A program made the translations under genes and the position numbers. Source: Goodfellowiella coeruleoviolacea (GTDB lineage Bacteria; Actinomycetota; Actinomycetes; Mycobacteriales; Pseudonocardiaceae). From it: a stretch of DNA of 64,000 bases. Below, piece by piece: positions 25,741 through 34,125 of this stretch; position 1 is the stretch's first letter, and each line of letters begins with the position of its first letter. The stretch is from contig NZ_JAMTCK010000018.1 in NCBI RefSeq assembly GCF_024171785.1, positions 1 to 64,000 of the forward strand, read 5' to 3'. Below the pieces are notes generated by a model. It worked only from the letters and a program-made list of their open reading frames with translations. It was not told the DNA's origin and ran no database searches.

Positions 25741-26508
25741 GGCCAACACCTGTTCGGCGACAACCAGGTCGTGCGCGTAGGTGATCTTGAAGTTGCGCCG
25801 GCTGCCGGGAATCCAGCGCACCGGGACCGCCGAGAAGCGCTCCATGCAGGAGGCGGTGTCGGTGCCGGCGAAGCCCTCCCGCGCCGCCTGCTCGTAGGCG
25901 GCCAGCAGCGGCGCCGAGGCAAAGCCCTGCGGGGTCTGCACGCCGACCAGGTCGGCGGCCACCGCCTCGACCAGCTCCGCACCGTCCTGCTCGCGCACGG
26001 TCACCAGGTCCTCGGCCGGCAGGCCGGGAACCGCTCCGCCGTGCTCGCGCGCCGCCCGCAGCACCCGGGTCACCAGCTCCGGGGTGACCAGCGGGCGCGC
26101 CGCGTCGTGGATCAGCACGGTGTCGACCTGCCCCGACCGGATGCGCGGGGCCAGGTGGCGCAGGGCCATCAGCTCGGACTCCTGGCGGCTGCTCCCGCCG
26201 TGCACCACCTCCACGGCGACCCGCGACTCGGCCCGGTCGAGCACCTCGGCCACCAGGTCGGCGTCCTGCGGCCGGGTCACCAGCACCAGCACCCCGATGT
26301 CGGGCACCTGGCCCAGCGCCGCCAGCGACCAGGACACCAGCCGCCGGCCCCCCAGCGGGAGGTACACCTTGTTCACCGCACTGCCCACCCGGGTGCCCGA
26401 GCCACTGGCCAGCACCACCCCGGCCGCGGTCGGCGCGGACGCCGGCCGCTGGTTCACGCCACCCGGTTCGCCTCTGGTCGGTGCGTCCGCTGCCACGCCG
26501 CCGATCAT
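25729..26508 (-). CDS. IspD-like CTP:sugar/polyol-phosphate cytidylyltransferase
   Basis: A 259-aa nucleotidyltransferase of the IspD/TarI family. It shows VVLASGSGTRVG with the catalytic lysine in NKVYLPLGG, then VLIHDAARPLVTPEL, VQTPQGF and FKITYAHDLVVAEQVL. IspD makes CDP-methylerythritol; TarI-type relatives make CDP-ribitol. This copy sits beside an IclR regulator and the chorismate operon and not with ispF, so it may be a paralog with another substrate. The start is ATG at 26508, or GTG at 26457. Confidence 0.82.
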   Translation of the reverse strand: MIGGVAADAPTRGEPGGVNQRPASAPTAAGVVLASGSGTRVGSAVNKVYLPLGGRRLVSWSLAALGQVPDIGVLVLVTRPQDADLVAEVLDRAESRVAVEVVHGGSSRQESELMALRHLAPRIRSGQVDTVLIHDAARPLVTPELVTRVLRAAREHGGAVPGLPAEDLVTVREQDGAELVEAVAADLVGVQTPQGFASAPLLAAYEQAAREGFAGTDTASCMERFSAVPVRWIPGSRRNFKITYAHDLVVAEQVLADRH

Positions 26509-26540
26509 AGGGCGGCGGCCCTGCCCGATCGGGCACGGCG

Positions 26541-27404
26541 CTATGCCTGCGGGTGCACCTCCGCCCAGGCCAGCTCGGACCTGGGGGCCGCGGTCTGCCC
26601 GGGCGCCGCGCTCGGGATCTGCTCCACCGGCGCGCCCATCGACTCGGAGATCTGCCTGGCGGTGGCCGTGACCATCTCCCCCCGGCTCTGGATCGAGCCC
26701 ATGTCCGGCCGGAACACCAGGGTGGCCGCGCTGACCGCGCCCACCACCTGTCCGGTGTGGTCGAAGACGGGGGCGGCCACCGCGCGCACCCCGGGCTCCA
26801 GTTCCTCCCGGTCCTCGGCGTACCCGCGGCGCCGGGTCTCGGCGAGTTCCGCGATCAGCACCTCGGGCACGGTGATGGTGTTCGGCGCCCAGCTCGGCAT
26901 GCCGGTGCGCGCGAGCAGGGCCCGCACCTCCTCGTCGGGCATGGCCGACAGGATCGCCTTGCCGGTCGAGCTGCAGTGCAGCGGAATGCTCACCCCGACC
27001 CGCCGGGACAGCTGGTAGGACCCGGTGCCCTCGGCCTTGGCGATGACGACCGCCTCGTCGGCGGACAGCAGCGACAGGAACACCGTCCACCCGGAACGCT
27101 CCTGCAACTGCCGCAGCAGCGGGTAGACCTGCCCGGAGAGGTTGAGCCGCTGCAGGAACCTGCCCGCCAGGCTGAGGATGCGCGGCCCACCGGTGTAGTC
27201 CCCGCGTCCGTTGCTGCTGGCGAAGCCGTGGTGCACCAACGTCTGCAGGATGCGGTGCACCGTGGGTCGTGGCAGCCCGGTGATCGACGCGATGTCGGCG
27301 ATCCTGGAGTGGTTGGCCAGTGCCTCCAACACATCCAGGGTCTTGTCGGCGGCGGTCTCCCGGTGCTGGGTGGTCTCCTCATGCTGGCTGACCATAGATT
27401 TCAA
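26541..27404 (-). CDS. IclR-family transcriptional regulator
   Basis: A 287-aa regulator. The N-terminal winged helix is KTLDVLEALANHSRIADIAS then ITGLPRPTVHRILQTLVHHG. The ligand domain has VGVSIPLHCSSTGKAILSAM and GYAEDREELEPGVRAVAAPV, the usual IclR effector-pocket blocks. It is the first gene of a leftward pair with the ispD-like gene, 32 bp apart, and faces the chorismate operon. It is a candidate regulator of the cluster. Confidence 0.9.
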   Translation of the reverse strand: MKSMVSQHEETTQHRETAADKTLDVLEALANHSRIADIASITGLPRPTVHRILQTLVHHGFASSNGRGDYTGGPRILSLAGRFLQRLNLSGQVYPLLRQLQERSGWTVFLSLLSADEAVVIAKAEGTGSYQLSRRVGVSIPLHCSSTGKAILSAMPDEEVRALLARTGMPSWAPNTITVPEVLIAELAETRRRGYAEDREELEPGVRAVAAPVFDHTGQVVGAVSAATLVFRPDMGSIQSRGEMVTATARQISESMGAPVEQIPSAAPGQTAAPRSELAWAEVHPQA

Positions 27405-27528
27405 TGTAACCGCGAATGCCCTGCCCCGCCCCGTGGAACGCGGCGGGCGGCCACCCGCACCGGCCGTCCCCGCCTGCCGGTCACCCCGGGGACCTCACCC
27501 GGGTGAGGCGCGGCGCGCCGGCCCGCGA

Positions 27529-27897
27529 CTACAGGTCGGGCAGCGGGTCCGGGGGCAGGCAGTCGGCCGAGGACTCCGCGTCCGCCGCGTTGATGACCGG
27601 GACGTACTCCTCGTCCACTTCGAACACGGTGGTGCCGAGCACGAAGAACGGGATCTGCGAGGTGTCCACCGGGCCGAGGCGGGTGCCGCTGGGGTACCGG
27701 CAGGTCACCTCCTTGGGGTTGGTGCGCGACCCGAACCCGGTGAACAGCAGGGTGACCGAGGCGTCGGTCACCACGAAGATGTAGTGCGCACTGATGAACG
27801 CCGAACTCGGCGAGGACGCCGGGAAGATGTACCGGATCGTCTCTCCAGGGCGCAGGAACGCGCGCGCTCTCTCACGTACGGCTGTCGGCAGCGGCAT
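27529..27897 (-). CDS. conserved hypothetical protein
   Basis: A 122-aa protein of unknown function. GGGAGAG lies 7 bp before the ATG at 27897, and an upstream in-frame extension is low-complexity. It starts PLPTAVRERARAFLRPGETI, followed by beta-strand-rich sequence (AHYIFVVTDASVTLLFTGFG, FFVLGTTVFEVDEEYVPVI), and ends with an acidic/Pro tail. The order of strands suggests a PH-like domain, but I cannot name a family. 27898-28129 contains no gene. Confidence 0.7.
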   Translation of the reverse strand: MPLPTAVRERARAFLRPGETIRYIFPASSPSSAFISAHYIFVVTDASVTLLFTGFGSRTNPKEVTCRYPSGTRLGPVDTSQIPFFVLGTTVFEVDEEYVPVINAADAESSADCLPPDPLPDL

Positions 27898-28129
27898 CAG
27901 AAACTCTCCCCCCGCCCACCTTGTCTGGGGCCGCGGTCCCGGACCTGACCGGGCATGGCACGCGGCACCGCCCAAGCACATGGAAGCACACCGTGCCCGG
28001 TGGACGGGCAAACAACGCCCAAAAGGCACCCGTCTCGCCCAGTGCGCGGGTGGGCGACCGGCCACACAGGCCGGTCCGCCCGCCCCACTGGTCCCGCCCG
28101 CCACAGTGGTCACCCGGGCGGCGGGCCGT

Positions 28130-29494
28130 TCAGCCGAACACCCGGCCGGGGTTGAGGATGCCCCTCGGGTCGAGGCTGTTCTTGAGCTGGTGGTGGGTCC
28201 ACAGTGCGGTCTCGTCGAGTTCCCTGGCCAGCCACTCCCGCTTGAGCACGCCCACGCCGTGCTCGCCGGTGATGGTGCCGCCCAGGTCCAGGCCGAGCCG
28301 CATGATCTCCTCGAACGCCCGCTCGGCCGCGGCGGCCTGGGCCGGGTCGGACTTGTCGAAGATCACCGTGGGGTGCATGTTGCCGTCACCGGCGTGGCCG
28401 GCGCAGCTCATCAGCACGCCGTGCGCCTCGGCGATGCGCGCCACGCCCTCGACGAGTTCGGCCAGCCGGCGCCGGGGCACGCACACGTCGTCCACCAGGG
28501 TGGCGCCCAGCCGTTCCTGGGCGTGGCCGACCAGCCGCCGGGCCCGCATCAGCAGTTCTCCCTCGGCCGGGTCGTCGGCCACGACGACGTCGGTGGCACC
28601 GCAGGCCCTGGCCGACAGCTCGAAGGCGCGCAGCTCCTCGGGGGCGCCGGCGCCCACGTCGGACTGGGCGATCAGCACCGCGCCCAGGTCGTCGGGAAAA
28701 CCCAGATCGGCCATTGCGGACACGGCGTCGACCGTGGGGCGGTCCATGAACTCCAGCACGGACGGCCGGTGGCCGGCCCCCAGGTGGTGGGCCACCGCGC
28801 GGCAGGCGTCGGCCGGGGTGGCGAAGAAGGCCACCGCGGTGAGCGGGCGCTGGGTCGCCGGCCGCAGCGCCAGGGTGATCTCGGTGATCACCCCCAGGGT
28901 TCCCTCGGAGCCGACGAACAACCGGGTGAGGTCGTAGCCGGCCACGCCCTTGGCGGTGCGCCGGCCGGTGCGCAGCACCCGGCCGTCGGCCAGCACCACC
29001 TGCAGGCCGCGCACGAAGTCGGCGGTCACCCCGTACTTCACGCAGCACATGCCGCCGGCGTTGGTGGCCACGTTGCCGCCGATGGTGGAGATGTCCCGGG
29101 AACCGGGGTCGGGCGGGTAGTACAGGCCGTGCTCGGCCACGGTCGCGGCGAGCCTGGCGTTGACCACGCCGGGCTGGACCACGGCCAGCTGCTCCTCGGT
29201 GTCCACCTCCAGCACCCGGTCCATCTTCTCCAGGCACAGCAGCACACCGCCGTCGATGGCGTTGGCCGCGCCGGACAGCCCGGTGCGCGCCCCCTGCGGC
29301 ACCACCGGCACCCGGTTGGCGTGCGCCCACCGCAGGGTGGTCACCACGTCGTCCACCGAGCGCGCCCGCACGAGCACGGCCGGTGTCCCACTGGGACAGA
29401 ACTGGGCGTGGTCGTTGCGGTAGGCGGCGAGCACGTCCGGGTCGGCCACGGCCACCCCGTCCGGTAACAGGTCCAGCAGCGCCGGCCGGCTCAT
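28130..29494 (-). CDS. FAD-linked oxidase, GlcD type
   Basis: A 454-aa flavoenzyme of the D-2-hydroxyacid (glycolate/D-lactate) dehydrogenase family. The FAD-binding domain shows PVVPQGARTGLSGAANAIDG, YYPPDPGSRDISTIGGNVATNAGG and FVGSEGTLGVITEITLALRP. The C-terminal FAD oxidase domain has CAGHAGDGNMHPTVIFD and GGTITGEHGVGVLKREWL, the usual His-rich metal and substrate region. The ATG at 29494 removes a poor upstream extension. It lies 147 bp downstream of the amidohydrolase gene on the same strand. The substrate is probably a 2-hydroxyacid. Confidence 0.9.
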   Translation of the reverse strand: MSRPALLDLLPDGVAVADPDVLAAYRNDHAQFCPSGTPAVLVRARSVDDVVTTLRWAHANRVPVVPQGARTGLSGAANAIDGGVLLCLEKMDRVLEVDTEEQLAVVQPGVVNARLAATVAEHGLYYPPDPGSRDISTIGGNVATNAGGMCCVKYGVTADFVRGLQVVLADGRVLRTGRRTAKGVAGYDLTRLFVGSEGTLGVITEITLALRPATQRPLTAVAFFATPADACRAVAHHLGAGHRPSVLEFMDRPTVDAVSAMADLGFPDDLGAVLIAQSDVGAGAPEELRAFELSARACGATDVVVADDPAEGELLMRARRLVGHAQERLGATLVDDVCVPRRRLAELVEGVARIAEAHGVLMSCAGHAGDGNMHPTVIFDKSDPAQAAAAERAFEEIMRLGLDLGGTITGEHGVGVLKREWLARELDETALWTHHQLKNSLDPRGILNPGRVFG

Positions 29495-29641
29495 CGCTGG
29501 CCGCTCGTCAGGTGCGCGCTGGTGCGAGGACGTCTGGCATCGGCTGAGTAGGTACCCACGCCGCCGGAGTGTAGTTCCGCGGGATGGCCACCCACCCCGG
29601 TCGGCGTCCACCGGGTGGGCGGGCGCGCGCGCCGGCGGTGC

Positions 29642-31306
29642 TCACCGGGCCGGCACCGCTCCCCGGGTGGTCAGCTCGGCCAGCCGGTCGCCGCCGTGCG
29701 CGCACGCGCCACCGACCAGGGTGGCCAGCACCTCGATCGCGTCGATGCGCGCGCTGGGCACGGTGACCGGGTCGTCGGCCAGCAGCACCAGGTCGGCCAG
29801 GTAGCCGCGGGCGATCCGGCCGCGCCGGTGCTCCTGGTGCGCGGCGTGGGCGGCGTGCGTGGTGTAGGCGCGCAGCGCCTCGGCGGCGGTGACCCGCTCG
29901 GCCGGGCCGAGCACCGCGCCGGTGCTGCTGGTGCGCTCGACCATGGACCGCATGCCCAGCAGCGGCGCGCCCAGGGCGACCGGCCGGTCGGAACTGCCCG
30001 GCACCGGGATGCCGGCGTCCACAAAGGACTTGTGCCGGTACAGCCACCCGGTCCGCCGCACACCCAGCGCCTCGGCCATGGTGTCGCCGATCTCGTGCAG
30101 GAACCGGGCCTGGGGCACCGGGATCACGCCCAGCGCGGCCATCCGGGCGAGCTGGTCGGGGCGGACCACGGCGGCGTGCTCGACGCGGTGGCGCGCGTCG
30201 GGGCGCGGCCGCAGCCGCTGCGCCTGCTCCACCGCGGTCAGCACCAGGTCGACGGCGCGGTCGCCGATGGCGTGCGCCGCCACCCGCCAGCCGCCGAGGT
30301 GCGCGGCCACCACCAGCTCGCGCAGCCGGTCCGGGTCGTCCTGGAAGTAGCCCCGGGTGCGGCCGTGGTCCAGGAACGGCTCGGTCACCGCGGCGGTGCG
30401 GCTGGTCAGCGCACCGTCCACAAAGACCTTGACCGGTCCCAGGCGCAGCCAGTCATCGCCGAACCCGGTGCGCAGCCCCAGGTCCAGCCCGATGCCGGCG
30501 TCGTCGGCGGGGTGGCCGGGCAGCGGGTGCAGCGCGTCGCTGACCGTCATCAGCTCCACCCGCAGCGGCAGGTCGCCGCGCTGCCTGGCCACCTGGTAGG
30601 CCAGCGCCTCCACCGGGCTGTGGCCGATCCACCCGCCGCCGATGCCGGCCTCGGTGACGTGGGTCAGCCCCTCGGCCACGTACACCCGGGCGGCCCTGGC
30701 GATCGCGGCCGCCAGCTCGTCGACCGGGTAGGGCACCACCAGGTCCAGCACCAGCCGCTGGGCCTGCTCCTCCAGCACGCCGGTGGGTGCGGCGTGCTCG
30801 TCGCGCACCACCACGCCCCCGTCCGGCACCCGCGCCGAGCCGTCCAGCACGCCGGCCCGGTCCAGCACGGCACTGCTGACCGCGCACACGTGGCCGGAGC
30901 GGTGCTTGAGCCAGACCGGGCGGCCACCGGCGGCGCGGTCCAGCGCGGCCCGGTGCGGGTGGCCGCCGAGCGCGGCGTTGTCGTAGCCGCTGCCGACCAC
31001 CCAGGCGTCCGGGGGCAGGGTGGCGGCGCGCGCGGCCACGGCCGCGTACAGGGCGGTCAGGTCGGTGTGCCCGGACAGGTCCAGTTCACCGAGGGCCAGG
31101 CCGAACCAGGCCATGTGGTTGTGCGCGTCGGCGAAGCCGGGTGTCAGGGTGGCGCCGGCGCAGTCGACCACGGCGCGGGCCGGCAGTCCGGTGACCTCCT
31201 CGTCCACCCCGACCACCCGGTCGCCGAACACGCCGACCGCGCGGGCCGTGGGCCGGTCCTCGACCATGGTGTGCACGTTCGCGTTGGTCAGCAGCACGTC
31301 CAGCAC
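29642..31306 (-). CDS. YtcJ-type amidohydrolase
   Basis: A 554-aa metal-dependent amidohydrolase (PF07969 type). It has the N-terminal composite-domain start DVLLTNANVHTMVEDRPTA, the metal motif PGFADAHNHMAW, the central VKVFVDGALTSRTAA, HAIGDRAVDLVL, RVEHAAVVRPDQL, and the late Asp motif PGSSDRPV. The GTG at 31306 is chosen because GGGGAG lies upstream at the right distance. Substrates of this family are varied; none can be assigned. Confidence 0.9.
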   Translation of the reverse strand: MLDVLLTNANVHTMVEDRPTARAVGVFGDRVVGVDEEVTGLPARAVVDCAGATLTPGFADAHNHMAWFGLALGELDLSGHTDLTALYAAVAARAATLPPDAWVVGSGYDNAALGGHPHRAALDRAAGGRPVWLKHRSGHVCAVSSAVLDRAGVLDGSARVPDGGVVVRDEHAAPTGVLEEQAQRLVLDLVVPYPVDELAAAIARAARVYVAEGLTHVTEAGIGGGWIGHSPVEALAYQVARQRGDLPLRVELMTVSDALHPLPGHPADDAGIGLDLGLRTGFGDDWLRLGPVKVFVDGALTSRTAAVTEPFLDHGRTRGYFQDDPDRLRELVVAAHLGGWRVAAHAIGDRAVDLVLTAVEQAQRLRPRPDARHRVEHAAVVRPDQLARMAALGVIPVPQARFLHEIGDTMAEALGVRRTGWLYRHKSFVDAGIPVPGSSDRPVALGAPLLGMRSMVERTSSTGAVLGPAERVTAAEALRAYTTHAAHAAHQEHRRGRIARGYLADLVLLADDPVTVPSARIDAIEVLATLVGGACAHGGDRLAELTTRGAVPAR

Positions 31307-31404
31307 GGCGGCTCCCCTCACTGTCAGCGACTCGGCACTGTCAGCGTCACCCTGCCGGGTGGCCCCGTGCGAGCACACCGCCCGGATGGACTAGCGGTGC
31401 GCGC

Positions 31405-32706
31405 TCACGCCCGCTCTCCGGAGACCTGCAGGGCGGGCCCGCCGTCCTGCTGGCCGGTCGCGTCCACATCGGACGGCGCGGGCCACCGGTCGCGCGGGTA
31501 GGCGCGGTCCAGTGCCGAGTCCAGTGCGGCGTAGTCGCGGCGCAGCGTGGCCAGCGCCCCGGACGCGGTGCCACGGATCGCGGTGATGGCCGCGCGGTAG
31601 GCGGCCTGGTAGCCGGCGCCGAGCCCGGCCACCCCGAAGTGCTCGGCCACGTGCGCCCGGCAGGCGGCCGGGTCCAGGCTGGTCACCTCGTGCAGCGCGG
31701 CGGGCAGTTCCGCGGGATCGTCGCGGATCAGGCCGGTGACGCCGTCCACGACGACCTCGGGCACGGCGCCGGCGCGCAGCGCCACCACGGGCGTGCCGCA
31801 GGCCATGGCCTCGATCATGACCATGCCGAAGGGCTCCTCCCAGCGGATGGGGAACAGCAGGCAGCGCGCCTCGGCCAGCAGCCGGCGCTTGGCCACCGCG
31901 TCGGCCACGCCGTACACGTGGTCCTGCTCGGTCAGCCGGGGCCGCACCTCGCGCTCGAAGTACTCCTTCTCGATCGGCTCGGCGCACTTGCCGGCCAGCA
32001 CCAGCGGCAGCCCGGCGGCGTGCGCCGCCTCCAGGGCCAGGTGCGGTGCCTTGTCCGGGTGGAACCGGCCGAGGAACAGCGCGTAGTCCCGCTTGTCCCG
32101 CTGGAACGGCCAGTCCTCGACGCGCAGCGCGTTGTGCACGGTGCCGATCCAGTTCAGGTCCGGGGCCAGGGCCCGCTGCCGGTCGCTGATCGCCACCAGG
32201 TGCACGTCCTCGCCCAGCGCCCGGTAGTACCGGTGCATGTCGGCGTCGACCGGGCCGTGCACGGTGACCACGGTCGGCAGGTCCAGCGCGGTGTAGGCGG
32301 GCACGTTCAGCGGCCCGGCGAGGGTGTGGTCGTGCACCACGTCCACGCCCTCGGTCTCGGCCAGCCGGCGCACCTGCGCGCGCACCGCCGCCGCGTGCAT
32401 GACCTCCGGGTAGGGCTCGCCGAGCCGGTCGGGCACGGTGTGCTCCCAGACCGGCACGAACCGGGCGGCGGTGCCCGGGCGGCCCGCGCCGATCAGGGTC
32501 ACCCGGTGGCCCAGGCCCACCAGGGCGTCGGCCAGGTCGGCGACCACGGCCTCCACGCCGCCGTAGGCCTTGGGCGGCACGTCGAAGTAGGGCGGGGCGA
32601 CCAGGACCACGCGGAGCGGGTCCCCGGCGGGGGCGGTGTCCCGGGCCTGGCGCGGAATGCTGTGCGGCGCCCGGTTCGTCGTGCGGTGAGCGGACACGCT
32701 GCTCAA
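31405..32706 (-). CDS. GT4-type glycosyltransferase under a CIRCE element
   Basis: A 433-aa GT-B retaining glycosyltransferase. The N-terminal Rossmann domain shows [20 protein letters not shown] and [14 protein letters not shown]; the donor domain shows [20 protein letters not shown], the [21 protein letters not shown]-x7-E motif, and GVTGLI. The TTG at 32706 is preceded by GGAGGAAAGAC, better placed than the GTG three codons later. A perfect CIRCE repeat lies 38 bp upstream in the probable 5' leader, so HrcA heat-shock control is likely. The acceptor is unknown. Confidence 0.88.
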   Translation of the reverse strand: MSSVSAHRTTNRAPHSIPRQARDTAPAGDPLRVVLVAPPYFDVPPKAYGGVEAVVADLADALVGLGHRVTLIGAGRPGTAARFVPVWEHTVPDRLGEPYPEVMHAAAVRAQVRRLAETEGVDVVHDHTLAGPLNVPAYTALDLPTVVTVHGPVDADMHRYYRALGEDVHLVAISDRQRALAPDLNWIGTVHNALRVEDWPFQRDKRDYALFLGRFHPDKAPHLALEAAHAAGLPLVLAGKCAEPIEKEYFEREVRPRLTEQDHVYGVADAVAKRRLLAEARCLLFPIRWEEPFGMVMIEAMACGTPVVALRAGAVPEVVVDGVTGLIRDDPAELPAALHEVTSLDPAACRAHVAEHFGVAGLGAGYQAAYRAAITAIRGTASGALATLRRDYAALDSALDRAYPRDRWPAPSDVDATGQQDGGPALQVSGERA

Positions 32707-32743
32707 GTCTTTCCTCCTCAACGTGGGCTGAGAAGCAAACCCT

Positions 32744-32772
32744 GTTAGCACTCGTCGCCATCGAGTGCTAAC
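32744..32772. promoter_or_regulatory. CIRCE element (HrcA operator)
   Basis: A perfect inverted repeat, TTAGCACTC (32745-32753) - 9 bp - GAGTGCTAA (32763-32771), extended by one more pair at each end. This is the exact CIRCE consensus bound by the heat-shock repressor HrcA. It is normally found before groES/groEL or dnaK. Here it lies just before the GT4 gene (leftward) and about 90 bp before the first GntR operator (rightward). Confidence 0.92.
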
Positions 32773-32863
32773 AAACCCGGGATCTTCGACGCAAGCGGCG
32801 TCCCGGCAAGCGAGAGCGCGATCACACCGGGCCGCGGGAGCACGTTCTCCGCCCTGGGCTTTT

Positions 32864-32883
32864 GCATACGAAAGTCTGTATGC
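32864..32883. promoter_or_regulatory. GntR-type operator (GCATAC-N8-GTATGC)
   Basis: A perfect 6-bp inverted repeat with an 8-bp spacer, 66 bp before the chosen gntR start. The same CATAC-N8-GTATG arrangement recurs before the oxc-frc operon at 33955-33972. It fits autoregulation by the FCD-type GntR protein encoded next to it. Confidence 0.7.
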
Positions 32884-32948
32884 TCGGTGCCCGGGAAACC
32901 GCCAGGACCACCGCCGTGCCCAGCCGTCGAGCGCAAGCAGGTGCCGTC

Positions 32949-33701
32949 GTGAACCACAACGCCTCCCCCGCAACCCCGGGCTCCCCCAGTGGTCGCCGCC
33001 GCGGCCGGGGCGCGCTCGGCTCGTCCCCGGTGCAGCGGGTCCAGCGGCCGGCGCCGCTGCGCCAGGCGGTCTACGACGCGCTGGTCGAACTGATCATCAA
33101 CGGCACCCTCAAACCCGGCCAGCACCTGGTGGAACTGGAGCTGGCCGAGCTGCTCGGGGTGAGCCGGCAGCCGGTGCGGGAGGCGCTGCAGCGCCTGCAG
33201 ACCGAGGGCTGGGTCGACCTGCGGCCGGCCCAGGGCGCGTTCGTGCACCTGCCCACCGAGGCCGAGGCCGACCAACTGCTCGGGGTGCGGTCGGTGCTGG
33301 AGACCTACTCGGCGCGGCTGGCCGCGCAGCAGGCCGACGCCCAGGACGTCGAGCGGCTGTGGGAACTGCAGCGCGAGGGCGAGCGGGCGCTGGCCGACGA
33401 CGACGTGGACGGACTGGTCAGCACGAACGCCCGGCTGCACGCGTTCATCACCGAACTGTCCGGCAACGCGGTGCTGGCCGAACTCATCGCCCTGGTGGAC
33501 CGCCGGGTGCGCTGGTACTACACGCCCATCGCCCGGCCCCGCGGCCACGACTCCTGGGCGGAGCACGCCGAACTCATCCGGGCGATCGCGGCCGGCGACG
33601 CCGACACGGCCAGTCAGGTCATGAACCGGCACACCGAGCGCACCCGGCAGACCTACCACGAGCGGCGCACCGCGGCCGGCGACGAGAACACCTCCGGCTG
33701 A
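32949..33701 (+). CDS. GntR/FadR-type regulator (FCD domain) of the oxalate operon
   Basis: A ~250-aa regulator. The winged helix reads [20 protein letters not shown] then [20 protein letters not shown], followed by an all-helical FCD effector domain ([49 protein letters not shown]) with the conserved His/Asp metal-type residues. Starts further upstream would overlap the operator at 32864-32883, so GTG 32949 is preferred; GTG 32916 is possible. It resembles the second GntR protein (42973-43737) closely (TEGWVDLRP and VHLP blocks identical). I infer that it controls the downstream oxc-frc operon. Confidence 0.88.
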   Translation: MNHNASPATPGSPSGRRRGRGALGSSPVQRVQRPAPLRQAVYDALVELIINGTLKPGQHLVELELAELLGVSRQPVREALQRLQTEGWVDLRPAQGAFVHLPTEAEADQLLGVRSVLETYSARLAAQQADAQDVERLWELQREGERALADDDVDGLVSTNARLHAFITELSGNAVLAELIALVDRRVRWYYTPIARPRGHDSWAEHAELIRAIAAGDADTASQVMNRHTERTRQTYHERRTAAGDENTSG

Positions 33702-33732
33702 TTCCGCCCCGCGCATTCACCTCGGCGGAATC
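33700..33732 (+). terminator. terminator hairpin after gntR
   Basis: GATTCCGCC (33700-33708) pairs perfectly with GGCGGAATC (33724-33732). The stem begins inside the gntR stop codon. There is no T-run. It would separate gntR from the oxc operon. Confidence 0.65.
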
Positions 33733-33954
33733 CGCGTCCTTTCCGCGAAACCACACCTTTCCCCCGGTGCGCCGCCGCACGCGGTGATTTCCCGCCATAT
33801 CCGACAGGGCTGACAAGCGTTTCCTTTTCCACCAAAACGGACAGCTGATCGCCCGGTCCAGCCTTTTGTGGCAATGGTCGCCGGTGTCCGAATTCCCCAC
33901 GTTCCCCTTTTTGGCGCACTGGACAAGCACCGTCACCAGGAGTAGGCATAACTC

Positions 33955-33972
33955 CATACGGTATGCAGTATG
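33955..33972. promoter_or_regulatory. GntR-type operator before the oxc operon
   Basis: CATAC (33955-33959) - 8 bp - GTATG (33968-33972), with a second overlapping palindrome CATACGGTATG (33955-33965). Spacing and half-sites equal those of the site before gntR. It lies 154 bp upstream of the first operon gene in a 424-bp gap with no other gene. Confidence 0.68.
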
Positions 33973-34125
33973 AAAAGTGGCCCGGAGCCCCTCGCGCAGC
34001 CGGTTCCCCGCCCCAGTCGGCTTTCGTCACCACCTCGAACGAGCCGCCCAGCCGTCCCGGCCGGGCTGGCCGAAGCATCCCGGCGCGCCCGGGTGTCCCT
34101 CGCACGTGAGGAGTTGAGGACGCAG

